From: Mycoplana azooxidifex
GTDB taxonomy: Bacteria; Pseudomonadota; Alphaproteobacteria; Rhizobiales; Rhizobiaceae
Length of the DNA stretch: 64,000 nucleotides
Direction: 5' to 3'
Assembly: GCF_014196765.1 (NCBI RefSeq)
Contig: NZ_JACIEE010000001.1
Span: 678,454 to 742,453 of the forward strand
In this document: one piece after another, positions 18,490 to 27,290 of the stretch
Layout: each line of letters starts with the position of its first letter
How positions within the stretch are numbered: position 1 is the stretch's first letter
Program-made: the position numbers and the translations under genes
The notes under the pieces: model-generated
Told to the model about the DNA's origin: nothing
Seen by the model: only the letters and a program-made list of their open reading frames with translations
Databases searched by the model: none

Positions 18490-18508
18490 TGAAACAAAAT
18501 ATGTTTCA
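18490..18508. promoter_or_regulatory. 7-bp-arm inverted repeat in the divergent promoter
   Basis: TGAAACA-AAATA-TGTTTCA is a perfect dyad 9 bp from operator copy 2. It is AT-rich in GC-rich surroundings and lies between the aminotransferase and importer genes. It could be a second regulator site or part of the promoters. Confidence 0.35.
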
Positions 18509-18516
18509 GAAATATT

Positions 18517-18532
18517 TTGAATGTTCGTTCAA
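18517..18532. promoter_or_regulatory. TetR-type operator, copy 2 (aminotransferase/importer divergent promoter)
   Basis: TTGAATGTTCGTTCAA reads almost the same on both strands (TTGAAyGwwCrTTCAA). It is the best copy of the three, placed to control both the leftward aminotransferase and the rightward ABC importer. The remaining 160 bp to 18696 are an untranslated leader without a convincing gene. Confidence 0.65.
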
Positions 18533-18695
18533 TCAATATCTCAGAAAAACCGCTTGATTTCAATGGCGGTTTGCGCTCATCTTCAATCCGGGAACAGCAA
18601 CGAGCCGAAAAGGCGGTCGCAATGTCGGAAAAGCAGGAGAGCGGGCGCTGTCCCGCGCCAATTCGTACCGATGACCTCGCGAAACGAGCGAAGCG

Positions 18696-19613
18696 ATGAG
18701 CTCCGCGGCGATCGCCTCGTCGCCGGAAGCGGTGAAGCCTGCGCCTGGCAGCAGGTGGATGCGCAGCGAAGAGGCCCGCGGCCTGGCAATGATCTCGCCG
18801 ACCCTCATCTACGCGCTGGCGCTGCTGCTCGTCCCGGTCACGCTCGTCGTCGCCTACAGCTTCTGGACGCAGAACTACCTCGAGATCGACCGCACCTTCA
18901 CCTTCGAGAACTATCGCCAGGCCCTCACCGAGCCGATCTACCGCGACCTGTTCATCCGCTCGCTGTGGATCTCGCTCGTGACCAGCGCGGTCACCGTCGG
19001 CTTCTCCTACCCGGTCGCCTGGTTCATTTCCTTCCATGGCGGGGCGCACAAGAACCTCTGGCTCTTTCTGGTCACCATCCCCTGCTGGACCAGCTACCTG
19101 CTGCGCGTCATGTCCTGGAAGGTCATCCTCGGCTATGGCGGCGTGCTGAATACGGGCCTGATGTCGGTCGGCCTGATCGACGAGCCGATCACGTCCCTTC
19201 TCTACAACGCCAATGCCGTCGTCATCACGCTCGTCCATAGCTGGGCGGCCTTCGCCATCCTGCCGATCTACGTCTCGCTGCAGAAGATCGACCGCTCGCT
19301 GATCGAGGCGGCCCGCGACCTCGGGGACGGGCCGATGCGCGCCTTCCTGCGCGTCACCCTGCCGCTGTCCATGGCCGGCGTCGTCTCAGCCTTCCTGATC
19401 GTGATGATCCCGACCGTCGGCGACTACGTCACGCCCAAGCTGGTCGGCGGCAAGGACGGGGTGATGATCGCAACCGCCATCCAGGCGCAGTTCGGCAAGG
19501 GCGCCAACTGGCCGCTGGGCGCCGCCCTGTCAGTCACCACCATGGTCCTCGTCTCCCTCGTCGCCGCAGCCGTCGTGCTGGCGCTGCGCTTCGCCGTCCG
19601 GAGGATCCGCTGA
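18696..19613 (+). CDS. ABC importer permease, PotB-like
   Basis: 305 aa, six predicted membrane segments, and an EAA loop (EAARDLGDGPMRAFLRVTLP) that contacts the ATPase. Sequence style and neighbours place it in the spermidine/putrescine (PotB) permease family. It is the first gene of a three-gene operon (permease, permease, ATPase); its stop overlaps the next start by one base (TGATG). The solute-binding protein is encoded separately at 22890-23969 on the other strand. Confidence 0.92.
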   Translation: MSSAAIASSPEAVKPAPGSRWMRSEEARGLAMISPTLIYALALLLVPVTLVVAYSFWTQNYLEIDRTFTFENYRQALTEPIYRDLFIRSLWISLVTSAVTVGFSYPVAWFISFHGGAHKNLWLFLVTIPCWTSYLLRVMSWKVILGYGGVLNTGLMSVGLIDEPITSLLYNANAVVITLVHSWAAFAILPIYVSLQKIDRSLIEAARDLGDGPMRAFLRVTLPLSMAGVVSAFLIVMIPTVGDYVTPKLVGGKDGVMIATAIQAQFGKGANWPLGAALSVTTMVLVSLVAAAVVLALRFAVRRIR

Positions 19614-20428
19614 TGCTGCTGCACAGGCTGCGCCTTCTCCCCTTCCTGCCCGCCTACGTGGCGGTCTATTTCCTGTTCCTCTACCTGCCGATCCTGCTCC
19701 TGCCGGTCTTCTCCTTCAATGATGCCGCCACCACGACGCTGCCGCTCGCGGGCTTCACCACCAAATGGTACGCCTCGCTCTGGGGCAACACCGTGCTCCT
19801 GCAGGCGGCGCGCAACAGCCTGATCGTCGGCGTCTGCGTGGCGCTGATCAGCACCATCCTCGGCATCTGCGCCGCCCGCGCCATCACCCGCTACCGCTTC
19901 CGCGGCCAGCGCCCCGCCACCGGCCTGATCATGGCGCCGCTGTTCCTGCCCGAGATCATCGTCGCGGTGTCGCTACTGATGATCGTCCTGCAGATGGGGC
20001 TGGAACTGTCGCTGGTGACCGTCATCCTCGGCCAGGTCGTCTTCTGCATCCCCTATTCCATGTCCGTGCTCGTCTCTGGTTTCGAGGGCTTCGACCGCAG
20101 CCTCGAGGAGGCCTCCTACGATCTCGGCGAGACCGCGATCGGCACCTTCCGGCGCGTCACCCTGCCGGTCGTGGCGCCTGCGATCGTCTCCAGCCTGCTC
20201 GTCACCTTCACGATCTCGCTCGACGAGTTCATCCTCGCCTTCTTCCTCTCCGGCACTGAGCCGACGCTGCCGGTCTATATCTGGGGTCAGCTCCGCTTCG
20301 CCGCCAAGCTGCCGGGCGTGCTGGCGCTCGGCAGCCTGATGATCCTCGCCTCCGTCGTCCTTCTCACCGTAGCCGAGGTCATGCGCCGGCGGGCGGAGCG
20401 ACGCACGCAAGCCACCCTCGTGCCGTGA
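19613..20428 (+). CDS. ABC importer permease, PotC-like
   Basis: 271 aa, six membrane segments, EAA loop EEASYDLGETAIGTFRRVTL, followed by SLDEFILAFFLSG, a PotC hallmark. It pairs with the PotB-like permease to form the inner-membrane channel. Its ATG shares one base with the upstream stop, so translation is coupled. Confidence 0.92.
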   Translation: MLLHRLRLLPFLPAYVAVYFLFLYLPILLLPVFSFNDAATTTLPLAGFTTKWYASLWGNTVLLQAARNSLIVGVCVALISTILGICAARAITRYRFRGQRPATGLIMAPLFLPEIIVAVSLLMIVLQMGLELSLVTVILGQVVFCIPYSMSVLVSGFEGFDRSLEEASYDLGETAIGTFRRVTLPVVAPAIVSSLLVTFTISLDEFILAFFLSGTEPTLPVYIWGQLRFAAKLPGVLALGSLMILASVVLLTVAEVMRRRAERRTQATLVP

Positions 20429-20440
20429 CAGGAGCCCGCC

Positions 20441-21550
20441 ATGCCGGACCGCCCGATGATCTCGATCGAAAACGTCTCAAGATACTACGGCACCTACCGC
20501 GCGCTCGACGACGTGTCGCTGGAGATCGGCGCCGGCGAATTCTTCTCGCTGCTCGGCCCGTCCGGCTGCGGCAAGACAACGCTGCTGCGCTCGATCGCAG
20601 GTTTCGACGTGCCGACTGCGGGCGAGATCCGCATCGACGGCACGCCCTGCACGCTGCTGCCCGCCAACAGGCGCCCCACCAACATGGTCTTCCAGAACTA
20701 CGCGATCTTTCCCCATCTCGACGTCGGCGAAAACGTCGCCTATGGGCTGAAGCGGCTGAAACTCGACGCTGCCGAGGAGCGCCGCCGCGTCTCCGACGCG
20801 CTCGACCAGGTCCGGCTGACCGGCCTCGACAAGCGCAAGGCGAACGAACTCTCCGGCGGCCAGCGCCAGCGCGTGGCACTCGCCCGCGCGCTCGTCATGC
20901 GGCCGAAGGTGCTGCTGCTCGACGAGCCGCTGTCGGCACTGGACAAGAAGCTGCGCGAGCAGATGCAGGTGGAATTGCGCAGCCTCCAGAAGGCGGTCGG
21001 CATCACCTTCATCCTCGTCACCCACGACCAGTACGAGGCGCTTGCGCTGTCCGACCGCATCGCCGTCATGTTCGGCGGCAGGATCGCCCAGGTCGCGACC
21101 CCGAAGGAGATCTACCAGCGCCCCCGCACCCGAATGGTCGCCGATTTCCTCGGCGGCATGAACTTCCTGCAGGCCAGGCTCACCTCCGAGCGCAGCGGCA
21201 GCGTCAGCGTCGAGACCGCCCGCTTCGGCACCATCAATCTGGAGCGGCCAAAGGGCTTTGCGCCTACGAACGGCCACGTCACCGTCGGCATACGCCCGGA
21301 ACGCCTGCGCCTGCTGTGGGACGACGAGCGCGCGCCGCACGAACTCGTAGGCCGGGTGGAGAACCGCGCCTATTTCGGCGAGGTGACGCACCTGACAATC
21401 GGCGTCGACGGCCTCGAGCAGCCGCTCTCCATGGTCGAGACCAACGACTACGGCGCCGACGACCTGCCGCTCGGCGCAGAGATCAGGCTCGCCTACGATC
21501 CGGATGCGTTCGTGCTGCTTTCAGAGGATGAGAGAGGGGCAAGGATGTAA
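20441..21550 (+). CDS. ABC importer ATPase, PotA-like
   Basis: 369 aa. Walker A GPSGCGKTT, Q-loop VFQNYAIFPH, signature [15 protein letters not shown], Walker B VLLLDEPLSALD and H-loop VTHDQYEA are intact. A C-terminal TOBE-like regulatory region follows from about residue 250. AGGAG precedes the ATG. It powers the two permeases upstream. Confidence 0.94.
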   Translation: MPDRPMISIENVSRYYGTYRALDDVSLEIGAGEFFSLLGPSGCGKTTLLRSIAGFDVPTAGEIRIDGTPCTLLPANRRPTNMVFQNYAIFPHLDVGENVAYGLKRLKLDAAEERRRVSDALDQVRLTGLDKRKANELSGGQRQRVALARALVMRPKVLLLDEPLSALDKKLREQMQVELRSLQKAVGITFILVTHDQYEALALSDRIAVMFGGRIAQVATPKEIYQRPRTRMVADFLGGMNFLQARLTSERSGSVSVETARFGTINLERPKGFAPTNGHVTVGIRPERLRLLWDDERAPHELVGRVENRAYFGEVTHLTIGVDGLEQPLSMVETNDYGADDLPLGAEIRLAYDPDAFVLLSEDERGARM

Positions 21551-21614
21551 CGAGTAGGCTCTGCAGGTTCTCCTATCGGTGAAGACCTGTTGGCGCGGCT
21601 TGCGCAAGAACCCA

Positions 21615-21633
21615 TTCGCTATTGGCTACTCAC
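21615..21633. repeat. 19-bp repeat, copy 2
   Basis: TTCGCTATTGGCTACTCAC differs by one base from 17001-17019 and again spans the 3' end of a minus-strand gene of the same cluster. Confidence 0.5.
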
Positions 21634-22890
21634 TCTCCCAGGCAGGGCTTCGACAGCCGCCCTCCCGGCCACGATCGCCCCCTCGACATAGCACGGAAAC
21701 GACGGCGACAGTTCGGCGCTGGCGAAGCGGATCGGGCCGAAGCCGGCGCGCAGCATATCCTCGGCGTCTCGCGCCTGCATGTCGCAGATCGTGTCGCCAT
21801 AGCCGCCGCCGCACCACAGGTCGTCGGTCCAGTCGCGGATGATCAGGTCGGCTGCATTTCTCGCCTCGGCACCGAGGGCGCCGGCGAGCTTTTCGAGGAT
21901 CGTCTCCTGCAGTTCGGCCTGCGGCATCTGCCGCCACGACTGCGCCAGCGGCCCGGCGATGAAGACGACGAGCGTCGCCCCCGGCCCGTTACGGCTGACG
22001 TCGCAGGAGAACAGGCCGACCGGATCGCGCCACGCCACCAGCCCGCTGAGCCCCTCGTCGTGCCAGAACGGCGTGTGATAGCGAACGAGCGCCTTGATGA
22101 CCGTGCCGCTGCGCCAGGCGCCGAGCGCGGCCGAAAGCTTCACCGGCAGTGCCGGCGCATAGGCGATGCGCGACGCCATGACCGGCGGCACGGCGACGAT
22201 CGCCTGCCGGGCGAGAAAGCTTGCGCCCGCGGCACTGACCTCCACGCCGTTCGGCCCGGTCGAGATCCGCGTCACCGGATGGCCGGTCAGAAGGCGGCTC
22301 CCGAGGCCTGCGGCCATGTCCTCGGCCAGCGAATGGATGGTTTCGGCGACGAAATATTCGATCTCTGTCTGCCGGTTGGTGATGCGCCGGTCGTTCGAGA
22401 CCAGATACCAGAGCGGCAGTTCGCCGATCGGCCGGCACCACAGGCCCTCGACGGTCGAGCGGAACGCGAGCGCGGCGTCGGGGCTGACGGGCTGCGCCGC
22501 CAGCCAGTCGGCGACCGTCAACCCGGCGAGCGCCGGATCGGCCGGATCAAGCCCTCGCAGTCGCAGCCGCAGTGCCCGCGCCTGGGCATAGGCCTCGTCG
22601 TCATCGCGCCCGGGCGGCTGCACGATGCTTTCGCCCGCCATCGGCGTCTGCACCAGCGTCTTGCCGTAGCGGGCCAAAAGCGCGATGACGTTTTCCATGT
22701 CGTCGCAGACGAACTGCGCGCCGGTATCGACACGGGTCCCGTCGCCGAAGACGGCCGACTCGACCCGCCCGCCGACGCGGTCGGCGGCTTCCAGCACCAC
22801 AACGTCCATGCCCTTGTCGACCAGCGAAAGCGCGGCCGAAAGGCCGGCAAAGCCGGCCCCGACGACAATGACGTCATGACGCTGCGACAT
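21619..22890 (-). CDS. Flavin monoamine oxidase-like FAD oxidoreductase
   Basis: 423 aa. The N-terminal VIVVGAGFAGLSAALSL Rossmann motif and ADRVGGRVES (the GGR loop of amine oxidases) mark the family. The C-terminal FAD-closing region is FASAELSPSFPCYVEGAIVAG. It should oxidise a primary or secondary amine to an imine or aldehyde, producing H2O2 or using another acceptor. Its ATG overlaps the binding-protein stop (TAATG), and it is the last gene of the four-gene minus operon methyltransferase-TetR-binding protein-oxidase. Substrate is presumably an intermediate of the imported amine. Confidence 0.88.
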   Translation of the reverse strand: MSQRHDVIVVGAGFAGLSAALSLVDKGMDVVVLEAADRVGGRVESAVFGDGTRVDTGAQFVCDDMENVIALLARYGKTLVQTPMAGESIVQPPGRDDDEAYAQARALRLRLRGLDPADPALAGLTVADWLAAQPVSPDAALAFRSTVEGLWCRPIGELPLWYLVSNDRRITNRQTEIEYFVAETIHSLAEDMAAGLGSRLLTGHPVTRISTGPNGVEVSAAGASFLARQAIVAVPPVMASRIAYAPALPVKLSAALGAWRSGTVIKALVRYHTPFWHDEGLSGLVAWRDPVGLFSCDVSRNGPGATLVVFIAGPLAQSWRQMPQAELQETILEKLAGALGAEARNAADLIIRDWTDDLWCGGGYGDTICDMQARDAEDMLRAGFGPIRFASAELSPSFPCYVEGAIVAGRAAVEALPGRVSSQ

Positions 22891-23969
22891 TAGTATCCCG
22901 ATTTGATCTTCTCGAACTCGGCGATCATCCTCTGCCGCAATTCGTTCGGCAAGGGGGACTGAAACAGCGTGTCGGTCATGAAGGTCTCGACGTCGCCATA
23001 GCCCTTCTGCTTCAGGATGGCCGGATCGATGGAAGCCATGCCCTTGGCATTGACGTGGCCGTAGCCCCACGCCTCGACCATGTATTTCGAAACGGCCGGA
23101 TCGCTCACGGCGTTCAGATAGTCATAGACCTGGTCGACATTGCCCTCGCCGCCCTTCAGCCGGACATAGCCGCAGACCCAGGTAGAGTTTCCCTCGGCCG
23201 TATCCAGTTTCATCGCCACCGGCACCCCCTCGCCCTGCAGCGTCACTGCCGTCTCGTTCCAGGCCCAGGCCAGGTCGATCTCGCCTGCCGCCATCGCCTG
23301 GCTGACCTCGGTGTTGTCGGTCCAGTAGAGGCGGACGTTCTTGTGCACATCGCGCAGGAACTCCGAAGCCTCCTTGAACTGCTCGTCGGTCATCTGCGTC
23401 CAGTCCTTCACCCCGATCGCCAGGCTCGCCAGCGCGTAGACGTCGTCGACATTGTCGCCGATCGAGACGCGGTCCTTGAATTTCGGATCGGCGAAGGCCT
23501 TCAGCGAGGCGATCTCCTCCGGCTTGACCGTGTCTGTCCGGTAGGTCAGCACGGTATTGCCCCATTCGTAGGGGATGAGCCAGGCGGTGCCGTCGTCCGA
23601 GGTCATCAGCCCCTTCATCGACTTCAGCCCGGGCAGAACGTCGTTCCAGTGCGCCAGCTTCGTCGTGTCCAGCGGCTCCAGCAGGCCCGCGTCGCGCCAT
23701 TTCGCCACGCTCTGCGAACAGGGATGGGCGACATCGGCCTTGAACCCGGCCCGCAGTTTCTGGAACGCCTCCTCCTCGTCGCCGAAGAAGGCGAAGTCCG
23801 GCGGGTTTCCGTGTTTTTCCACATAGGCAGGGAAGAAGGCCGGATCCTCGTAGCCCGACCAGTCGAACACCGTCAGCCCGTCGGCTGCGGCAGGCAGGGC
23901 GGTAGAGAGGGAAAGTGCCGCGGCCATGGCGGCCGTGAGAAAATGTCCGGCCCGGTTCGAGATGCTCAT
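22890..23969 (-). CDS. ABC extracellular solute-binding protein, PotD-like
   Basis: 359 aa with a Sec signal peptide (hydrophobic AAMAAALSLSTALPAAA, cleavage near ADG). The mature protein starts LTVFDWSGYEDPAFFPAYVE as in PotD/PotF proteins. Start 23969 places AAGGGGA at proper spacing; an ATG two codons upstream is too close. It would deliver a polyamine-like or quaternary amine ligand to the PotABC-like proteins of 18696-21550. Ligand-contact residues cannot be assigned with confidence. Confidence 0.9.
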   Translation of the reverse strand: MSISNRAGHFLTAAMAAALSLSTALPAAADGLTVFDWSGYEDPAFFPAYVEKHGNPPDFAFFGDEEEAFQKLRAGFKADVAHPCSQSVAKWRDAGLLEPLDTTKLAHWNDVLPGLKSMKGLMTSDDGTAWLIPYEWGNTVLTYRTDTVKPEEIASLKAFADPKFKDRVSIGDNVDDVYALASLAIGVKDWTQMTDEQFKEASEFLRDVHKNVRLYWTDNTEVSQAMAAGEIDLAWAWNETAVTLQGEGVPVAMKLDTAEGNSTWVCGYVRLKGGEGNVDQVYDYLNAVSDPAVSKYMVEAWGYGHVNAKGMASIDPAILKQKGYGDVETFMTDTLFQSPLPNELRQRMIAEFEKIKSGY

Positions 23970-23994
23970 GCTCATTCCCCTTTTTTCTGGTTGG

Positions 23995-24699
23995 CTATTT
24001 CGGTCCGTTTCTGGCGATGTGCTTCGGGAACATGGCAACGATCGCCTCGATCGCCGCCTCGTGCGCCTGTTCGCGGGTGAGGCCGTTGCCCATCATCAGG
24101 CGCAGCCACAGCCCTTCCAGCATGCTGGAAAGGGAAAGCGCCATCGGCTCGGCCGTATAGTCGTAGCCGCCCTCCGCCTTCAGCGCGGCGCAGACCGAGA
24201 TCACCATTTCCTGGTACTTGACGTCGCGCGCGCCGCAGAGCGCCTGGTAGGTCGGCCGTGACTTGGCCTCGCCCCAGAAGGCGCACCAGGCGGCCAGCTT
24301 GCGCTTGGTGCAGATCCGCCGGTCGAAATCGGCGGCAACCAGCGCCCAGAGCTGCTCGGCCGGCCGCGGCCCTGCCTTCTCCAACGCCGAACTCCAGTGG
24401 TTGGCATATTCGTCCGCCATCGCCTGCAGCGTGGCGACGAGCAGCTTTTCCTTGCTCTCGAAGTGGAAATTGACGATGCCGCGCGACAGCCCTGCCCCGT
24501 CGGCGACGTCGGCCAGCGTCGTCTCGGAATAGCCGCGCCGGGCAAGCGAATCGATCGTCGCCTCGATCAGTTGCAGCCGCCTCGCCTCCTTGGAGGCCTT
24601 GCGGCCCTTCTTCTCGATGTCAGTCACGTCCTTCTGCGCCGCGTTCGCCCGCATCTTCACCGCCGTTCTCATTTTGGGATTTCGCAGCGCCTCGTTCAC
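23995..24699 (-). CDS. TetR family transcriptional regulator, BetI-like
   Basis: 234 aa. Helix-turn-helix LADVADGAGLSRGIVNFHFE is very like BetI, the choline-responsive repressor, and the C-terminal BetI-type domain holds WCAFWGEAKSRP. The start is taken as GTG at 24699. It overlaps the methyltransferase stop (GTGA) and has GGAG 7 nt upstream; the first ATG (24672) would shorten the arm before the HTH. It sits in the operon it probably controls, and is the obvious candidate to bind the three 16-bp dyads. The inducer is likely a methylated amine (inference). Confidence 0.88.
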   Translation of the reverse strand: MNEALRNPKMRTAVKMRANAAQKDVTDIEKKGRKASKEARRLQLIEATIDSLARRGYSETTLADVADGAGLSRGIVNFHFESKEKLLVATLQAMADEYANHWSSALEKAGPRPAEQLWALVAADFDRRICTKRKLAAWCAFWGEAKSRPTYQALCGARDVKYQEMVISVCAALKAEGGYDYTAEPMALSLSSMLEGLWLRLMMGNGLTREQAHEAAIEAIVAMFPKHIARNGPK

Positions 24700-25511
24700 G
24701 GAAGATCTCCGTCCGGCTTGCTGCCGAAAAGATGAGTGGGGCAATGCTCGCCGCTGTCAAGAACCTTCTGCATGGCGACCCAGGTACGGATGTTCTTCTC
24801 GACATAGGCCTCGCCGACAGCCGCGACGGCTGCGGCGTGCAGCGGGCCCTTCAGCCGTTCCTGCTCCGCGCGCGCCACCTCGCGGTACCAGCCGTTGCGA
24901 TCCGTCGCCGAGACGGCGACGAAGCCCGCCGCCCGCATCGCCTGCAGGTAGCGTGATGATGAGGCCATGCCGAAGCTCAGGCCCTCGGCTTCGATGTAGT
25001 CCTTCATCTCCTGCGACGGCTCGCCGTCATGCGCGATCAGCCAATCGGAGGTGGCAAGCCGGCCGCCGGGCTTCAGCACGCGGAAGAGCTCGGCAAAAAG
25101 TGCCTCCTTGTCGAGCACGTGCACCATCGCATCCTTGGAGAAGACGACGTCGAACTCGCCGTCGTCGAAGGGCAGCCGGCCGGGCGGGGTAGCGATGAAG
25201 CGGACCTGCGCCGTCAGCCCTTCGCGGACCGCCGCCGCCCGCGCCCGGTCGATCACCGGCTGCTCGACGTCGTAGCCGACGATCTCCGCCGGTCCGTGCG
25301 CCTTGGCGATGTGCAGCGTGGCGCCGCCCGCGCCGCAGCCGAAATCGAGCACCGACCTCCCCGAAAGGTCGATGCCCGCAAGCACGCGGTCGACCTCCTC
25401 CGAACCGCCGGGAGACAGATACCCCTCGCCCCACACGACCGCGAGGAACCGGATCGCCTCGTCGTCGTATTCCGGCTCGTGCTCCTGCCCCATCTCGCCG
25501 TCCGCCGTCAT
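24696..25511 (-). CDS. Class I SAM-dependent methyltransferase
   Basis: 271 aa. Motif I VLDFGCGAGGATLHIAKA and the acidic YDVEQP after it form the SAM pocket; FDVVFSKDAMVHVLDK and LKPGGRLATSDWL are motifs II and III of small-molecule methyltransferases such as the sarcosine/glycine and phosphoethanolamine types. ATG 25511 follows GAGGGGAGAGC. It is the first gene of the minus operon. A methyl-adding enzyme inside a cluster rich in demethylating enzymes is unexpected; it may methylate an intermediate or make an osmolyte from it. Confidence 0.88.
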   Translation of the reverse strand: MTADGEMGQEHEPEYDDEAIRFLAVVWGEGYLSPGGSEEVDRVLAGIDLSGRSVLDFGCGAGGATLHIAKAHGPAEIVGYDVEQPVIDRARAAAVREGLTAQVRFIATPPGRLPFDDGEFDVVFSKDAMVHVLDKEALFAELFRVLKPGGRLATSDWLIAHDGEPSQEMKDYIEAEGLSFGMASSSRYLQAMRAAGFVAVSATDRNGWYREVARAEQERLKGPLHAAAVAAVGEAYVEKNIRTWVAMQKVLDSGEHCPTHLFGSKPDGDLP

Positions 25512-25595
25512 GCTCTCCCCTCGCAAGATCACCCCGCGCCCTGTCGTTCCTGACGCGAAATTCTAGCGCATTATCAGACGATTGCAACATACTTG

Positions 25596-25611
25596 CTGAA
25601 TATTCATTCAA
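25596..25611. promoter_or_regulatory. TetR-type operator, copy 3 (methyltransferase/oxidoreductase divergent promoter)
   Basis: CTGAATATTCATTCAA matches copies 1 and 2 under the shared dyad. It lies between the leftward methyltransferase-TetR operon and the rightward oxidoreductase operon, so one site could control both and give autoregulation. Confidence 0.65.
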
Positions 25612-25670
25612 AATATCTGGACAAGTTTTTGCGTTTGATGCAGCCTTTCGGTCAATGAGGGAGAACGAGC

Positions 25671-27290
25671 ATGCAACGATATGACGTCCTCGTGGTGGGC
25701 GGCGGCCACAATGGTCTGGTGACCGCCGGCTACCTGCAGCGGGCCGGCCTGAAGGTCGCCGTGCTGGAGAAGAACGGCTGGGTCGGCGGCGCGGCCACCA
25801 GCCGGGAGCTGACGCCGGGTTTCCTCTATTCCAACTGTTCCTACGTCTGTTCGCTGTTCCGCCCCGAGATCATGCGCGACCTCGAACTGCCCAGGCATGG
25901 GCTGCAGGTCGTCGCCTACGAAGGCGGCGCGGTCCTGACCCGCGATGGCGACTACCTCGCCTCCTACCGCGACCACGACAGCCACCGCCGCGAATTCGCC
26001 CGCTATTCGAAGCGTGATGCCGAGGCCTATGAGCGCTATGCCCGCGACGTCACCCGCCAGTGCCGTTTCATCCAGCCGCTTCTGATGCGCACCGCACCCG
26101 ATCCTTTCGGCTTCCGCCCGCGCGACATCGCCGAACTCCTGTATCTGGCAAGGAAATTCGGTGAGTTCAGCCCTGGCGAGATGGCGCAGACGCTGCGCTT
26201 CTGGACCATGTCGATCTCCGACTTCCTCGACGAGTATTTCGAGACCGACGTCATCAAGGCATATCTGGCAATCTCCGGCATCATCGGCACCGCTCTCGGC
26301 CCCATGTCGCCGGGCACGGCCTATGTGCTGCTGCATCACTACATGGGCGAGGTGGACGGCTCGGTCGGCGCCTGGGGCTATGCCCGCGGCGGCATGGGCG
26401 CAGTGACGCAGGCCTTGGCGAGTTCGTTCCTCGCCGCCGGCGGCACGATCCGCACCGACGCCGAGGTCGCAAGGATCTTCTCGCGCGGCGGGCGCACCAC
26501 CGGCGTAGTCCTGGAAAGCGGCGAGGAGATCCGCGCCAAACTCGTCGTCTCCAATGCCGACGTGAAGCGGACGTTCCTGAAGCTCGTCGACGAGGCCGAC
26601 CTGCCGGAACACTTCGTCCACCGGGTCAGGCACTTCAAGATGCGCGGCTCGTCCGGCAAGGTGAACATCGCGCTGGACAGCCTGCCGGAATTCCCCGCCC
26701 TGCCGAAGGGGTCTTCCTGCATCCGCGGCGACCTGCATTTCACCGACTCGATCGAACGGATGGAACGCGCCTACGACGACTGGAAGGCCGGGCGCTGGTC
26801 GGCCGATCCCATGCTCGACACGATGATCCCGACGACGCTCGACCCGACCATGACCTCGCCGGGCAAACACTTCATGAGCTGCTTCGTGCAGTACTGCCCG
26901 CCAAAGGTCGAGGGCCGCGACTGGACCGACGCCGACCGCGCTGCCTTCGCCGAAACCGTCGTCGGCCAGATCTCCGACTATTCGCCGGGCTTCCGCGACC
27001 GCATCGTCCACATGGAGGTGCGCACCCCGCGCGAACTCGAAGCCGAGGTCGGCCTGACCGAGGGCAACATCTTCCAGGGCGAACTGACCTTCGACCAGTT
27101 GCTGTTCAACCGCCCCGTTCCCGGCTACGCCCAGTACCGCAGCCCGATCGCCGGCCTCTACATCTGCGGCTCCTCCACCCATCCCGGCGGCGGCGTCATG
27201 GGCGCGCCCGGCCGCAACGCCGCCATGGAGATCCTCCGCGACCTCAAGCGCAGCCCCGAGAAGATGAGCAACGCCCATGACGTCATCTGA
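25671..27290 (+). CDS. PYROXD2/phytoene-dehydrogenase-like NAD(P)/FAD oxidoreductase 1
   Basis: 539 aa. N-terminal VLVVGGGHNGLVTAGYLQRA is the dinucleotide-binding fold of the CrtI/PYROXD2 group, and the closing motif is YICGSSTHPGGGVMGAPG. Carotenoid synthesis is unlikely since no crtB or crtE is nearby; bacterial members next to Rieske oxygenases are thought to oxidise small cyclic or N-substituted compounds (inference). GAGGGAGAACGAGC precedes the ATG. It overlaps the next paralogue by 14 nt. Confidence 0.88.
   Translation: MQRYDVLVVGGGHNGLVTAGYLQRAGLKVAVLEKNGWVGGAATSRELTPGFLYSNCSYVCSLFRPEIMRDLELPRHGLQVVAYEGGAVLTRDGDYLASYRDHDSHRREFARYSKRDAEAYERYARDVTRQCRFIQPLLMRTAPDPFGFRPRDIAELLYLARKFGEFSPGEMAQTLRFWTMSISDFLDEYFETDVIKAYLAISGIIGTALGPMSPGTAYVLLHHYMGEVDGSVGAWGYARGGMGAVTQALASSFLAAGGTIRTDAEVARIFSRGGRTTGVVLESGEEIRAKLVVSNADVKRTFLKLVDEADLPEHFVHRVRHFKMRGSSGKVNIALDSLPEFPALPKGSSCIRGDLHFTDSIERMERAYDDWKAGRWSADPMLDTMIPTTLDPTMTSPGKHFMSCFVQYCPPKVEGRDWTDADRAAFAETVVGQISDYSPGFRDRIVHMEVRTPRELEAEVGLTEGNIFQGELTFDQLLFNRPVPGYAQYRSPIAGLYICGSSTHPGGGVMGAPGRNAAMEILRDLKRSPEKMSNAHDVI

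Noticed and set aside
18517..18699. 60-codon frame between operator copy 2 and the permease
   Set aside because: Begins with TTG in the operator, no ribosome site and no recognisable protein; treated as leader.
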